64,000 bases of DNA from positions 62,001 to 126,000 of the forward strand of contig RBZT01000721.1 of NCBI GenBank assembly GCA_003693705.1. The letters are read 5' to 3'. The notes under the pieces were generated by a model. That model worked only from the letters and a program-made list of their open reading frames with translations. It made no database searches and was not told the origin of the DNA. Positions 19,954-31,343 of the stretch are shown here, one piece after another (within the stretch, counting starts at the first letter, position 1; each line of letters begins with the position of its first letter). Source of the stretch: Polymyxa betae. Lineage: Eukaryota; Endomyxa; Phytomyxea; Plasmodiophorida; Plasmodiophoridae. The translations under genes and the position numbers were made by a program.

Positions 19954-20955
19954 ATGCCGGGCCCGCATGCCGGCGACCAGGACGAGCCCATGCTGCAGGA
20001 CAACCCGAATCGTTTCGTCATCTATCCGGTCCAGCACGCCGAGATCTGGGCCATGTACAAGAAACACGTCGCATCGTTCTGGACGCCGGCCGAGATCGAT
20101 CTTTCGGGGGACGCCGACGACTGGGCCCAGCTGACGGGCGGCGAGCGCCATTTCGTCCAGAACGTGTTGGCGTTCTTCGCGGCCAGCGACGGCATCGTCC
20201 TGGAGAATCTAGCAGCCCGCTTTCTGAACGACGTTCAATGGCCGGAGGCGCGCTGCTTCTACGGGTTCCAGGTCGCCATGGAGAACATGCATTCGGAGAC
20301 GTACGCGCTCTTGATCGACACTTACGTTCGCGACCCGGTACAGAAAGACGCCCTGTTTCGGGCGATCGACACAATCCCGTGCGTGAAGCGCAAAGCCGAA
20401 TGGGCCCTGAAATGGATCAGCTCAGAGTGCTCGTTCGCGACCCGATTGGTGGCGTTCGCCGCCGTCGAAGGCGTGTTCTTCAGCGGGTCGTTCTGTGCGA
20501 TTTTCTGGCTGAAGAAGCGCGGCCTAATGCAAGGGCTTTGCTTCAGCAACGAACTGATTTCACGCGACGAGGGCCTGCATACCGATTTCGCTTGTCTTCT
20601 GCATTCGATGTTAAAGCATCGGCTGGATAGCGAGACGATCACGAATATTATTACAGAGGGCGTCAAAATAGAGAAAGAATTCGTGTGCGAATCGCTCCCA
20701 GTCGATCTGATCGGCATGAACTCGAAGCTGATGTCGCAATATATCGAATATGTCGCTGATCGACTCTTAACGTCGCTGAATGTCGAGAGACATTTTAAGG
20801 CCGAGAATCCGTTTGAATGGATGGATATGATTTCGCTGCCGGGAAAGACGAACTTCTTCGAGAAACGGGTAAGTGATTATCAGAGGGCCGGCGTCATGGC
20901 CAGCATGATGAATGGATCGACCAGACCTCGGTTCGTCCTGGACGAGGACTTTTGA
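19954..20955 (+). CDS. RNR2: Ribonucleotide reductase small subunit R2
   Basis: Class Ia ribonucleotide reductase R2, which houses the diiron-tyrosyl radical used to make deoxyribonucleotides. One uninterrupted exon of 333 codons. Iron ligands and radical site are present: Asp79 (FAASDG), Glu110 and His113 with radical Tyr117 ([13 protein letters not shown]), then the Glu ligands in [11 protein letters not shown] and [15 protein letters not shown]. The C-terminus FVLDEDF matches the R1-binding heptapeptide of eukaryotic R2 (FTLDADF type). It starts at the first ATG; a second in-frame Met lies 12 codons on. It is intronless and GC-rich, unlike most neighbours, though the protein is an ordinary eukaryotic R2 rather than an obvious bacterial transfer. 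Confidence 0.96.
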   Translation: MPGPHAGDQDEPMLQDNPNRFVIYPVQHAEIWAMYKKHVASFWTPAEIDLSGDADDWAQLTGGERHFVQNVLAFFAASDGIVLENLAARFLNDVQWPEARCFYGFQVAMENMHSETYALLIDTYVRDPVQKDALFRAIDTIPCVKRKAEWALKWISSECSFATRLVAFAAVEGVFFSGSFCAIFWLKKRGLMQGLCFSNELISRDEGLHTDFACLLHSMLKHRLDSETITNIITEGVKIEKEFVCESLPVDLIGMNSKLMSQYIEYVADRLLTSLNVERHFKAENPFEWMDMISLPGKTNFFEKRVSDYQRAGVMASMMNGSTRPRFVLDEDF

Positions 20956-21541
20956 AGCCGCCGTCAATGTTTCTTTCAGTTGCATAAAAACCTCCTTTAT
21001 TTGCTAATATCGATCAGCTTAGAGAGGACCCAATCGATATTCTAACCATTGGTGAGAATTCAGAACGCCTAATGGTGGGTAATCCTGACACCAGGCTACC
21101 ATCCATGAGCTCTTGTCTCAATTGCTCTCATGCCTTGATTTGCTGTGGCACAAAATGCCATATACTTCAAAATGCCTAACAGTTGGGCACCGCTAACGCC
21201 AGGGGGCCACCAGTGACGATAGTCTCTATGATGAACAACGGCTGAAGCTGTCTTGCCCTCGACGACGTTAACAGATGAGCCCTGCCGACAGCTCGCTATC
21301 CTGTCTGTCTCTATGGCTTTATAAACAATGACACATTCTGTGTCGGCTAAAAAGGGAATGAAACGTAACCCGATTGTCATTGCCTCTATCAGCTCTCTCT
21401 CGCTCTATGGCTTTACCATAACAATGGTATCGTGACAAATGAGAGAGAACCTGTAAGAAGGAACTGAAACATTATCGACTGTCATCAAGTGCAAAATTTC
21501 CGTTCTCTAATGCGCTTATTTGAATTTCTTCGTCGTCACAG
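20956..21541. other. Intergenic region between R2 and acyl-CoA synthetase genes
   Basis: About 585 bp. A 94-codon minus-strand frame (21096-21380) shows no domain and has no neighbour support. Two imperfect copies of a CTCTATGGCTTTA-containing stretch occur near 21310 and 21405. No gene is called. Confidence 0.4.
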
Positions 21542-24500
21542 ATGTTTGCATTGCCAGCTGTGGCGTTGACGGCCGCAGGTGCGGTCACATACCTGTCCCG
21601 ACCGAAGCCGATCCCGGTCAGGTCGGCGGCTGCCAACCCTGATCCGGATACGCTGTCGCAGTATGCATCCGATAGAGACCAATTTTGGTCGGTCAATGAA
21701 GACGCCGAAATGCCAGTTTTCCTTGCTAAAAAAGGGTATCGTACTTGTTCTTGATGGCAACGGGGTTTCATGTTTGAACCCTTCAGGCTTGCCGCTAAGG
21801 AACCCATCACGATTCTCGAATTGATGGACCTATCGGTTGCGAATTTCCCTGACGAAGCTGCTATGAAAGTCCAAGAGAAAGTAAACGACCTTCTGCAGGT
21901 TCCTCACCCTCACATTCCTGATCATCATTTGTGAAGAACGCCAATGGCGACCTGGAATGGGTTGACATGACCTGGTCCGAGTACCACGACAATATTCTGA
22001 AGGCGGCACGAGCACTCCTGCATCTTGGTCTGGAGCGATTCGGTTCGATCTGTATCGTTGGGTTTAACCGTCCGGAATGGTTGGATATTGTTTCGCTTCA
22101 TCATGAAACTGCTTAACATTTCGAGTAGGTTTATTGCTTATATGGGTGCTATATGGTGCGGTGCCAAAGGTGTCGGAATCTAGTAATCTAACTGTCAATT
22201 CTAAATCATCACATTGATATGCCGCAAAGCCCATCGAACAGTCCCGAATCGTCCGGTTATATCGCTTCCCATTGCAAAGCGAAAGTTGTCGTTGCAGAAG
22301 ACTGGAGCCAGGTATTTTCGAATTGTGGTAAAATGTGCCCGAATACTGAACAGCCAACGGTAGATCAAGAAATTCATTGCTGTTAAAGATCAGCTGAAAG
22401 ATGTCTCTGCGTTCGTAGTTTATAAGGTCGGATGCGTTAGAGACTGTCGCCTCCTTATAGTTTCCTTAATTTGACTGTAGGATATCTCTGCAGAGAACCT
22501 GGCTGAAGCCAACCAGCACAAACCGACCTATACATGGGCCGAGTTCCTACAACTCGGTGAAGGCAAACGCGATCTCGATAAAATGCTTGATTCGCGAATG
22601 TCGCAGATTAAGCCGGGTCATGTCTGCTCGCTGATTTACACATCGGGAACTACTGGCCCACCAAAAGCCACTATGGGTCGGTGCCGCTCCTGGCCGAAAA
22701 ATTACCCCGAACTTGATTTGCTGTTACAGTGACACACGATTCGATCATCTTTATGGCGTATGAGATTGCTGATGTCCTCCCTGAAGCTTTCAGTCATCAC
22801 GAACGTCTCGTATCATATCTGTAAGTTTATTCAGGAGAATCACTAATTGGTACGTTAATTTTTCGGTCTTAGACCTCTAAGCCATATTGCAGCCCAAATC
22901 ATCGATGGTGTGTTAAGATGTAACTCTGTTCAAAAATCGTGTTCATCATGGAACAGGTTTCGCTCCTTTATTACTGAATGCTTATGGTTCTAAACCGGCT
23001 ACTCTATGGTTTGCCCGCCCAGATGCACTGAAAGGTTTATTGCTGGCTCTGCTTTCTCCTTTGTTGCTTACTGGATAACCAGGATCACTTCCGGAAACAA
23101 TGGCTGCAGCACGACCTACCATGTTTTTTGTAAGTGATTCCATTGAATGGTTGCTTGCTCTGAAACTGGGTTGGTTTAGGGTGTACCTCGTGTTTGGGTG
23201 CGTTATCGCTCGACAAAACTTCTGCAGGTTCGCTCATAACGATACAGGAAAAATTCTCCGAAAAGCTTCAAATAACGGAGAGCAAGGCCACTGGCGTTCA
23301 GAAGCAATTACTTAACTGGGCCAAATCGATCGGTGTTCAACGATATCTGGATGGAGGTGCCACGGGTAGCCACTATACGCCATGGTTCGAAAATATCGCA
23401 GAACTGCTTGTGTTCTCCAAGGTCCGAGCCAAAATTGGTCTTGACAGGTCTACAAAGATCGCTTCGTTATAGAGATGAGACTAATAACAGGTTTTAGGTG
23501 CCGAATTTTTGCAACAGGAGCCGCTCCTATTCATTTAGAAACGCTCGAACATCTTGCTTCATTCGGCATTCGGATCAATGAGCTGTATGGAATGTCAGAA
23601 TGTGCTGGGGCGTGCACGATGAACTACTTAGACTCATATTTGCCGGGATCTGTTGGTCGTGCTCTTCCGGGCATTGAAATAAAGATTCATCACGTTCCTG
23701 GTAGAGACAAACCTGGAGAAGGTACATTGACTAAGCAAGTGGAGTCCATGTCGACCAAAACTTGTATGTAGGGGAATTTTGCCTTCGTGGCAGGAACGTC
23801 ATGGCAGGGTCGGAATTCTGTTTCATATACTTGTATATATCATTTACATGTGAACAGATATATGGCGGATCCAGAGAAGACGAAGGACGTGATCGATTCC
23901 AAAGGGTTCTTGCATTCTGGGTAAGTTATGTATTAGCGGTCTGTTGTTGGACTGAGAGTCTTCAGAGATCTGGGACGCTTGGATGAGCATGGCTTCTACC
24001 ACATTGTAGGCCGTATTAAAGAATTAATTATCACGTACTCACTTATTTTGTACGGTTTCTAGTTTTATTCTTAATATCTAATTCAGGGCCGGAGGAGAAA
24101 ATATTGCACCTGTACCTGTTGAATCAGCTATCAAAACCCAATGCCCTGGATTGGCCCATATTGTTATGATTGGGGACAAGAAAAAATACAATGTCGTTTT
24201 GTAGGTTTTCGATCTTCAAAGTTGGTACATAGACCTAATCCTTTTTTCCAGGGTCACACTCAAGAGCAAGATCAATTCTGATGGGACTCCATCTCAGGAG
24301 CTTGAAGGCGATGCCTTGTCAGTGAACCCTTCAGTTCACACTGTGAAAGACGCCATGAATGATGCTGTCTGGAAAAAATACATTACTGATGGCATTGCTG
24401 CAGTAAATGCAAATGTGAGCGTGTTGGTTTGACTGAATGCCTATATCTGAGCTGTAATTCAGGCTGTCTCGAATGCATCTAAAGTTCAAAAGTTTCGCAT

Positions 24501-24662
24501 TCTCCCTGTGGATTTCAGTGTCCCAGGAGGGGAATTAACTCCCTCATTAAAAGTCTGCCGACCCGCGTCAGTCTGATCACCTTCACTAATCATGGCATAC
24601 TTATTCTCTTTAGAATAATTACTAAGTACAAGGACGTGATTGAGCAAATGTTTAAGGAATGA
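21542..24662 (+). CDS. Long-chain acyl-CoA synthetase, bubblegum (ACSBG) type
   Basis: Adenylate-forming enzyme that activates long-chain fatty acids to acyl-CoA. About 17 small exons. The N-terminus has a hydrophobic anchor (MFALPAVALTAAGAVTYLSR). Order of motifs: WVDMTWSEYHDNIL, VGFNRPEWFIAYMGAIWCGA, GVGIYPSNSPESSGYIASHC, the AMP-binding P-loop LIYTSGTTGPPKA, YLPLSHIAAQIIDGFAPL, TGAAPIHLETLEHLASFGIR with NELYGMSECAGACTMN, SGDLGRLDEHGFYHIVGRIK and ELIITAGGENIAPVPVE. The GGENI...VE block and the VTLKSKINSDGTPS region point to the bubblegum subgroup rather than FadD-like enzymes. The end is KDVIEQMFKE. Several introns end AAG rather than CAG/TAG. It converges with CHO2 with 77 bp between stops. 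Confidence 0.9.
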
Positions 24663-24739
24663 TAAGCAATTGTTTCACTTTGGAAAATAGATAATGGCTT
24701 TGAACACGAGTTTTATAGTTAAAATGAAGTTGACTTTTG

Positions 24740-27322
24740 CTAAGAGGTTGGTTCTACTGGAGTATTAGACGCTCTTCGAGAGGTCGAAATTATGAAGACG
24801 TGTTTGGCAGTGACGTTGTAGTAACCTGTATGGTACCGGATCTCGTAGACACCTACTGATTTGGGCATTTTCTCAATTGGGAATTCGATGTCACCACAGC
24901 AGGTTTCTGTGTTCGGTACGAACACCCAGCGTCCCCTGGACAAACCTGGGGCAGATTCCACATCTGCTTTATATATTCCAACCCAGTCGGATTCAGGGTG
25001 CGGACCGTTAGTTCTCCACGAGCATCTAAGAGACGTATTGAGCGGGATGGCCTCTGGGCAGGAAATCCAAGATGAAGTATTGGACGAATTTTTTGAAAAC
25101 TGCCGATTGGCTAGACGTTTGTAGATCATGAATATTTCTTGAATCGCACGTTCTTCAATACGTTCGGCTTCAGAAACAAGCTGGTCGGATAGCTGATCCC
25201 GAACAATATTCCGCAATAATGATCCAGCAGGTGTATGCTGAAACGAAGAATCAGCCAACTGAGCCAAGACAAGAGAAGCTGCCTTACCTGACGTATCATC
25301 CCGGAATATATCTTCTCCATATGTGGAACTTCAACGACTTTGATGAAAACAAAATTCAGTGCTTGGGCTGTCAGTGCTAGCCAGAAGACGGTCCATGATT
25401 GAGTTATCAACGCAAGACCATGCAAACCAGCATATCCTGTAACGCATTCTGGATTGTTCAGGAAACGATATATTCCCCTTTTTTGACACGTTACTGGGTG
25501 CTGATGAACGTGAGCGACAACTAAGACATACATATATCGGGTTTGAAATTTGTAGAACTCTCTCGGTATAAAGAAATCTCCATAAAATGTACCGAATTCG
25601 CCCAGAACTTGATATGACGAGACGGTACTGTAGGTTGTGACGAATATTAGAGCTAATCCACCTGTAATACTCGCAATCCAGCCAGCTGTCACTTCCGAGA
25701 ATGACTGTGGAATCCAGCATAGTCGGAACGCACAAGCTGTCTATACATGTAACGTTAAGCAATGGTAAGAATACATTTTCAGCTTGCCTTACAAAAGCAA
25801 CCAGATATGAAGTTCGGCTGGAATTATACAGTATCTTCCAATGACTACAGGTATATTAATGAAAAGTTGAGACAATATAAACATGCTTACGAAAAAGCAA
25901 TATGAAGTGAGAATCCTTGTGAAAGAAAATGCTCATTCCACCACCCGGTTTTACTGACAAAGATGTAAGAGTGATTCTGTTTCTGTATTTTTTCCCAACC
26001 TTTGGCGTCGAAGAAGTGTTCCAATGCTGATCCAATGAGCAAGCAGCCAGAACAGCGCATGAGCAACACAGGCTGTTCTTGAAGGCAGCAAACATGTTAC
26101 GGTGATCATATAACCAATAATAACAACAAGCGATAGGTCGTTAGGACGAAGGAGGTCAAGTCGAAGGAGCAAGATTGCATCGGATTTCCGAGGAAACAAC
26201 CCTTCGACAGGATCGTAAAGAATTGGATCGACTGAATCACTTGGATTTTCATGCGCTCCATCTGAACAGATTGAGTTTCAATGGTTGTCAAGAGAAGAAA
26301 GCCTACATATGCGGTCGATATGAGGGTTCTCAACAAAGACTAAAAACCCGATCTGCAGCATATGGGCTATCAGAGAGATAATAAGCACAGTGTCTACGAG
26401 TAAGAAGTTAGACAAAGTCAAAGCAAGGAGCAATAGCACGTTACATGACCGCGATAACAATGCCAATCCGTAATACAAGGCGTATCCAGCTGTGTACATT
26501 GGATGCGGCACTATAGCTACAAGATAGGTCAGAAACGGCAAGGTACGATAAAAGCATCGTACCAAAGATACCATCAAATGTTAGCTTTTGATCGAGAATG
26601 AAGAAGGTATCACCCCAGTACCAGCTGTAGTCTATAACGAAACTTCAAAACGGAGTTAAGAATGGTTGATTCCTACCTCCAATGCACCGATGAGCGTCAA
26701 CTTTTGCCCAGTAATTGAATGCAGCCAAAAGAATGCCAAGAAAGTATTGCAACATTTCAAGCAGGCCAAGATGTTGAGGTAAGGTCCAGCATTTGAGAAC
26801 CAGGATAATATATGATAAACCGTCGTTGCATAAAATGATATCAACAATAAATCGGAATGCCACCCAAGCATTAAAACAATCAGGGTATTTTGAGGGATCG
26901 AAATCCTTGATATGCGACATTCTCCCGCGAATAATCCACAAAATCGCCTTCGAAGTTTTGGACTCTCGGTTCTGAAGATGTTTCGTAATGAATTTCGTAA
27001 TGGAGCGATAGTTGCTTTGATAATGGAGAGCGACCCCCAAGCCAATATTATACGACAAACGGAAGAAAGCGAAAATCGCAATCGCAACAGCAGTTGACGT
27101 CGGGATAAGGAAAGCAGATACAGTATTGACCAGCATCATCAAGACAACAATGAGTGTAGGCCCGGACCAAAGAAACGGCGACGTCAACGAATCATATACC
27201 GACAGGGTGGGTGGCACCTCGAACGTGTTCTTCTGGTCATCGAACCCGCGCCTGAAGCCAGATTCGGATGCATCAGGGTCGGTTGAAAGCGGGGCGATTC
27301 GGCGCCGAAGTTCGGCCGTCAT
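24740..27322 (-). CDS. CHO2: Phosphatidylethanolamine N-methyltransferase (CHO2)
   Basis: ER-membrane enzyme performing the first SAM-dependent methylation of phosphatidylethanolamine on the way to phosphatidylcholine. The first exon from ATG 27322 gives [20 protein letters not shown], several membrane helices and [20 protein letters not shown], typical of fungal Cho2. Then come [39 protein letters not shown] and [10 protein letters not shown]. The second membrane half has [20 protein letters not shown] and [17 protein letters not shown]. The C-terminal Cho2-specific beta domain reads [20 protein letters not shown] / [18 protein letters not shown] / [20 protein letters not shown]. The two-methyltransferase-half architecture with this C-terminal domain separates CHO2 from the small animal PEMT. 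Several short introns; exact borders between 25700 and 26300 are not all resolved. Confidence 0.9.
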
Positions 27323-27661
27323 TGTATAATATGACAATACCAAGTGAGCTACCTATCTAGTCATAAATCACAGCGAGATTCTTCGTCTGCGCACTGTTGC
27401 TACACTTAGGCGACAAAGAGTATTTGATAATTCAGCCTGACCAAGCTCTCGTTTCGTCGTTAACCGGCACGCGAACTATACATTGAAAGGTCCCAACTGG
27501 ATACAGTTTTGACCAATTATCGCGGTCACGTGATGCACAAGGAATTGCGAGTAAAAAAGCCATTAAAGGTGGAAAACAAAGGCGTGGGCGCTGGGGAGAC
27601 ACAATCAACACCTGCATGACGAGAAGAAGGAGTTCATAACAATGAAGGAGAGGTGACTAGA

Positions 27662-28012
27662 GGCGAAAGGGGAGAGGGCGTCACTAAGAACATGAACTGA
27701 CTTGAGACATGGCTGCTACCACATGACTTGTAACGTGGCCACAGTCATGATGTGGGGTCTGTGTAATCTGTATTGCTGATGACGTAGTATAGTCTCACAT
27801 TTGAGCTTTACAGTCGCTTAAGCAGGGGCGAAAGGGAAGAGGGCGTCAATATGAACATGAGTGACATGCGACATGGCTGCTACCACATGACTTGTAACGT
27901 GGCCACAGTCATGATGTGGGGTCTGTGTAATCTGTATTGCTGATGACTGAGGCAGTATAGTCTCTCATTTGAGCTTTACAGTCGCTTAGGTCGTCGAGAT
28001 CGCTTAAGCAGG
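27662..28012. repeat. Tandem duplication of about 165 bp
   Basis: Two direct copies, 27662-27826 and 27827-28012, start GGCGAAAGGG and share long identical stretches (for example CATGGCTGCTACCACATGAC and AACGTGGCCACAGTCATGAT). Copy 2 has small indels and an extra piece near its end (GTCGTCGAGATCGCTTAAGC). The second copy stops about 5 bp before the start codon at 28017, so the promoter or 5' UTR of the next gene is duplicated. The rest of the gap from 27323 shows nothing else. Confidence 0.9.
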
Positions 28013-28016
28013 TGTG

Positions 28017-28574
28017 ATGGCTTCCAAGGACAGGCGAAAGTTTGGTACAGATCTTACCAATCTCGTCCAAAATCCGAAGGCCAAGAAGCGGCTCAGTGAG
28101 TGATGCCTGTGACTTCGTCGTGGATTTACTGATGATGTGATTTAGCTAGGAAAGCAAGCCAAGTGAAAGACGCTGAAGACATTACGTCATCTAGGCCGAG
28201 TCCGAAATCTAGCCTTGCAAAAAGAATCGCAGCCAAGTTGAAAAAGCCTGCTGGAAGCGCACGTGATAGTCGTAAGCACCTCTCATTGGATGCCAATATC
28301 ACTGCTGAATATAATATTAGATCACAGTGCCAATCGTTTAGTTCAGCTGAGCTTGGACGACGCCAGGCCGACAAATCGAAATGTTCAGCCTTCGTCCAAG
28401 AACCAAGCGGAATTGCCCTATGTGAAAATTCGAACCTATTCGAAGAAGCCGGGAAAGCAATGGGCGTATGTAGAAAGCTCGAACAAGCATGTATCGTTCG
28501 TAAACGAGCCTCTTGATATTGAAGCATGGCTGAACAAGGACAAGGAGAACAAAAGACGTAGCAAGAAATTGTAA
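28017..28574 (+). CDS. Small basic protein, unrecognised
   Basis: Three exons (start ATG 28017, introns at about 28100-28145 and 28270-28320) give a protein of about 150 residues. The sequence is lysine/arginine-rich and mostly disordered: MASKDRRKFGTDLTNLVQNP, SSLAKRIAAKLKKPAGSA, a middle QLSLDDARPTNRNVQPSS, then a more ordered part YVKIRTYSKKPGKQWAYVES and LDIEAWLNKDKENKRRSKKL. The charge and short Lys-rich runs suggest a nuclear or nucleic-acid-associated protein. I recognise no family. The frame is supported by three independent open segments joined through GT-AG introns of the usual size. Confidence 0.6.
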
Positions 28575-29929
28575 AGTGTATTACACTCTCGATCTATTCT
28601 GGCACATGGGATCGTAACGTCTGAGGAAGTGACATCTGATTGCTTTAAGCGATGCCCATTCGATTCGGACAAGCACTTGGCATTTCAGTCGTAGAACGCA
28701 AATCAAATATTTAGATCAAGAGTTTACTGTTGTCAAATACCGCTGTTGTATTGACATAGTCTGCAGTTCAAACCTCTGTTTGCCGAGCACCCGAGCACAT
28801 TACCATTCAAACTAACGCAAAATCATCAGTAACAATTTTAGTTGTTATTCACATAATCGCCATGAGCGAAAGACAGTAGGTAGGCTGATTGCGAAATCGT
28901 ATAGTAGTACTAGTAGGTGAGCGATCCGCTGAGGAATTGGGGAGTTCTCTCCCCCTCCATACAGTTAAATCCCTCTTTTTTCTCAAAAAGAAACTCCCAA
29001 AAAATCCCCAAAAAATCCAAAAAACCCCACACCGATATAAAAAATCGATTCTCAAAAATATCATAAAAACTATTTAAAAATAAAACCTAAAATAACCCAA
29101 TGATAATCACCAATAAACCGATTTATCAAACCCAGATATTCAGCGAATAATTCAGAAATCAAAGTATAAATGTCTCCAATGTAATTTTCACTCGTGGCAC
29201 AAACGCAGTTGAAAATTTCATCTTCAAACAGAAAACCATAAAATCAATAGCGACCCAGAAACCAAATTAAAACACGAATTACGATTGACTTGCCAAAAAT
29301 GTAATTATACAGCAAGAGACAATTGCGGTTTCCAGCGACATTTATTCACAAGAAAACACAATAATAACCCCAAACTGATATAAAAAATTCATTCATCATT
29401 GATATCACCAAAAAAAAAAACACAAACCTTCTGAACCCAGAATTGAAACCCAGACCAAACGCAGAACAAACCCAATACAATACCAATCATGCGTCATATC
29501 ACGTTCCCCATCTGAATCAACAAATTATCACCTTTCGCTACATCCCCAGTTGAATCATCATTTAAACCAGCATCATCATCATCGGCATCCAATCGTCGTC
29601 TCTAATAAAAATTATAATGGTTAGAGATATAACATTCAAATACTATATTGTGTACAGGCCACGTTCGTTTATTACTGCAACAAACCAACGCTCTTGAAAA
29701 AAATGCAACTACAGGCTCTATAAAACCGATTATCAGAATATATGTTCAATCTAATCGATAGAATAACCTTTATAGTGAAGCTTGAACTGAGGGAACTGCA
29801 GAGTCTGCAACACGAACGGCAAACTGCCTTTATGAGTCAAGGCATAAGACATGGCGATCTTCGCCCTCTACCAGCATGTAGTTGTTGGCGAAAGTGATTA
29901 TCGCCCGTCCACCATATAGATAGGTACGG
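28575..29929. other. Gene-poor AT-rich stretch with strong G depletion on the plus strand
   Basis: About 1.35 kb without a supportable gene. From about 28960 to 29580 the plus strand is dominated by A, T and C with few G (runs such as CCCAAAAAATCCCCAAAAAA). Short poly-A and CCCA tracts are common. No tandem unit was found. Near 29760-29860 a minus-strand frame (MSYALTHKGSLPFVLQTLQF, ending YKGYSID) may be an exon of an unknown gene or captured sequence next to the Helitron remnant. Confidence 0.5.
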
Positions 29930-30034
29930 GTGTGCTTCCGGGTAAGCAGATTAGGCGGTACCCATCAGGCCACTCAATCCTCTCGCTCAGCACATCGAGA
30001 CAGGCGGCTGTTCGCGTTGGTTGCGACGGAGTTG

Positions 30035-30664
30035 CTATCTGGACTCGGCGAACGTGTACTTGGACTGAACGTCGCGGTACAGAAGCTGGCGCGCAGATGG
30101 GTCGTCGTCAAAGAGCTTGAAGAACGCTGTCAGCTTCGTGTCCGGATGGCCGTTCTGAACCAGACGTCGGAGCGACTCTGGATTGTCGGGGTCGAACGAA
30201 ACGCGTTGCTGTCCATCAAGGTGAACAGGGAGGCGATCGACACTTGGGCTGTGCCATCGCATCTTGAAACTCAGCAGTCGGTACACGGCCTCGATGACCG
30301 AGACATAGCGCGCGTTGATAAAGTCGTCAATCTCACTGACGACCTGCTCTCCATCGGCGACTATGGCGGACCCTCGCACGCGATTGCTCGCAGGATAAGG
30401 AGTGTCGAACCGGTGGCCCAGGTCGATGCCGAACGTCGCCATGTCGTGGCCCTTGTGCACATACTTGAACAGGTACTTGACCGAGCTCAGTGAGAAACAG
30501 CACTCGACATTAACGTGCGTGTCTTCTGTCCGGGATAACCAAGGACTGTATGTACGTGATGTTGGACCTGGGTGGCTGGAACGAACGCCCGTCGTCCCGC
30601 CTGCGGTAACTCGGGAACGAACCCTCGTGGATACAGCTTTGCCTATATCGGACTGAAGGTTCAA
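30035..30664 (-). mobile_element. Helitron Rep/helicase fragment
   Basis: A 209-codon minus-strand frame has blocks of the Helitron helicase-like region that precedes the PIF1-type helicase: VKYLFKYVHKGHD, EIDDFINARYVSVIEAVYRL, KMRWHSPSVDRLPVHLDGQQ and RVSFDPDNPESLRRLV. A full Helitron protein is well over 1000 residues, so this is a truncated piece. Downstream on the same strand the frame ends after SKYTFAESR. The Walker-type helicase motifs expected further downstream were not found. Helitron ends (5' TC, 3' hairpin plus CTRR) were not located. A dead or heavily decayed rolling-circle transposon is the likely reading. Confidence 0.85.
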
Positions 30665-31343
30665 CGTGCGTTTTTAGTAACCTCGTTCGTCTCGTCTCGT
30701 CTTCTAGCATCCTTCTCTTCTATCTCTCCCTTTCAATTATCCCTTATCTTCTCTTTATTTCTTATCTATCTCTTTGCTTGCGTTAGTTCATAACATCAAG
30801 CAATGGGGAAGGAACCGTACTTGAGCTGCCAGATTGATATACAAAGTGAGCCCACTTTTTATTTGTATTTAGATGATGCAATCCTCTTCAATATGTCTTT
30901 ATCTATTTGCTTCTCATTGGCCTAGGTGTCGTTGCACCAGAAAACCTGTCAGCATTGCGAGATCTCTCGTGGTCTTGCAAGGCCGCTGTTTCGAAGGATG
31001 TTCTGCATCCGCTGCCATTCTCTGATTGATCGCGTGAACAGATTGAAATCGACGCTAGAGTGTGTCCTAAAGCTGAACGTAACACGACCGCCATAGTTTC
31101 TGGCAGGCCTTTTAACATGCTGGGAATGACATCCCGCTCGATCCAGTGTCATAATCGGTGCCCCGCCGCAGCGGACCAGTAGCAGTAGGAGTTCACCTCG
31201 ATAGTTTATCTAACCAGTGTGTGACTGGAATCTGCTGATAAAGAAAGCCCTGGAAGGACGAACTGATCTTCAGTTCGTTCAACACACGCTTGAACCGAAT
31301 CTTGTCTTGCATTCGTAACCTTCCCTTGTCCCTGTCTCAAGTC
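30665..31343. other. Decayed region beside the Helitron remnant
   Basis: Overlapping minus-strand frames (30903-31152) include SQHVKRPARNYGG and EWQRMQNILRNSG but do not form a convincing protein. A pyrimidine-rich tract occupies about 30690-30780 on the plus strand. No gene is called. Confidence 0.35.

Noticed and set aside
21096-21380. 94-codon minus frame upstream of the acyl-CoA synthetase gene
   Set aside because: No domain, no splicing partner, in a promoter-sized gap.
30402-30656. Plus-strand frame over the Helitron piece
   Set aside because: Antisense to the clear Helitron helicase-like frame.
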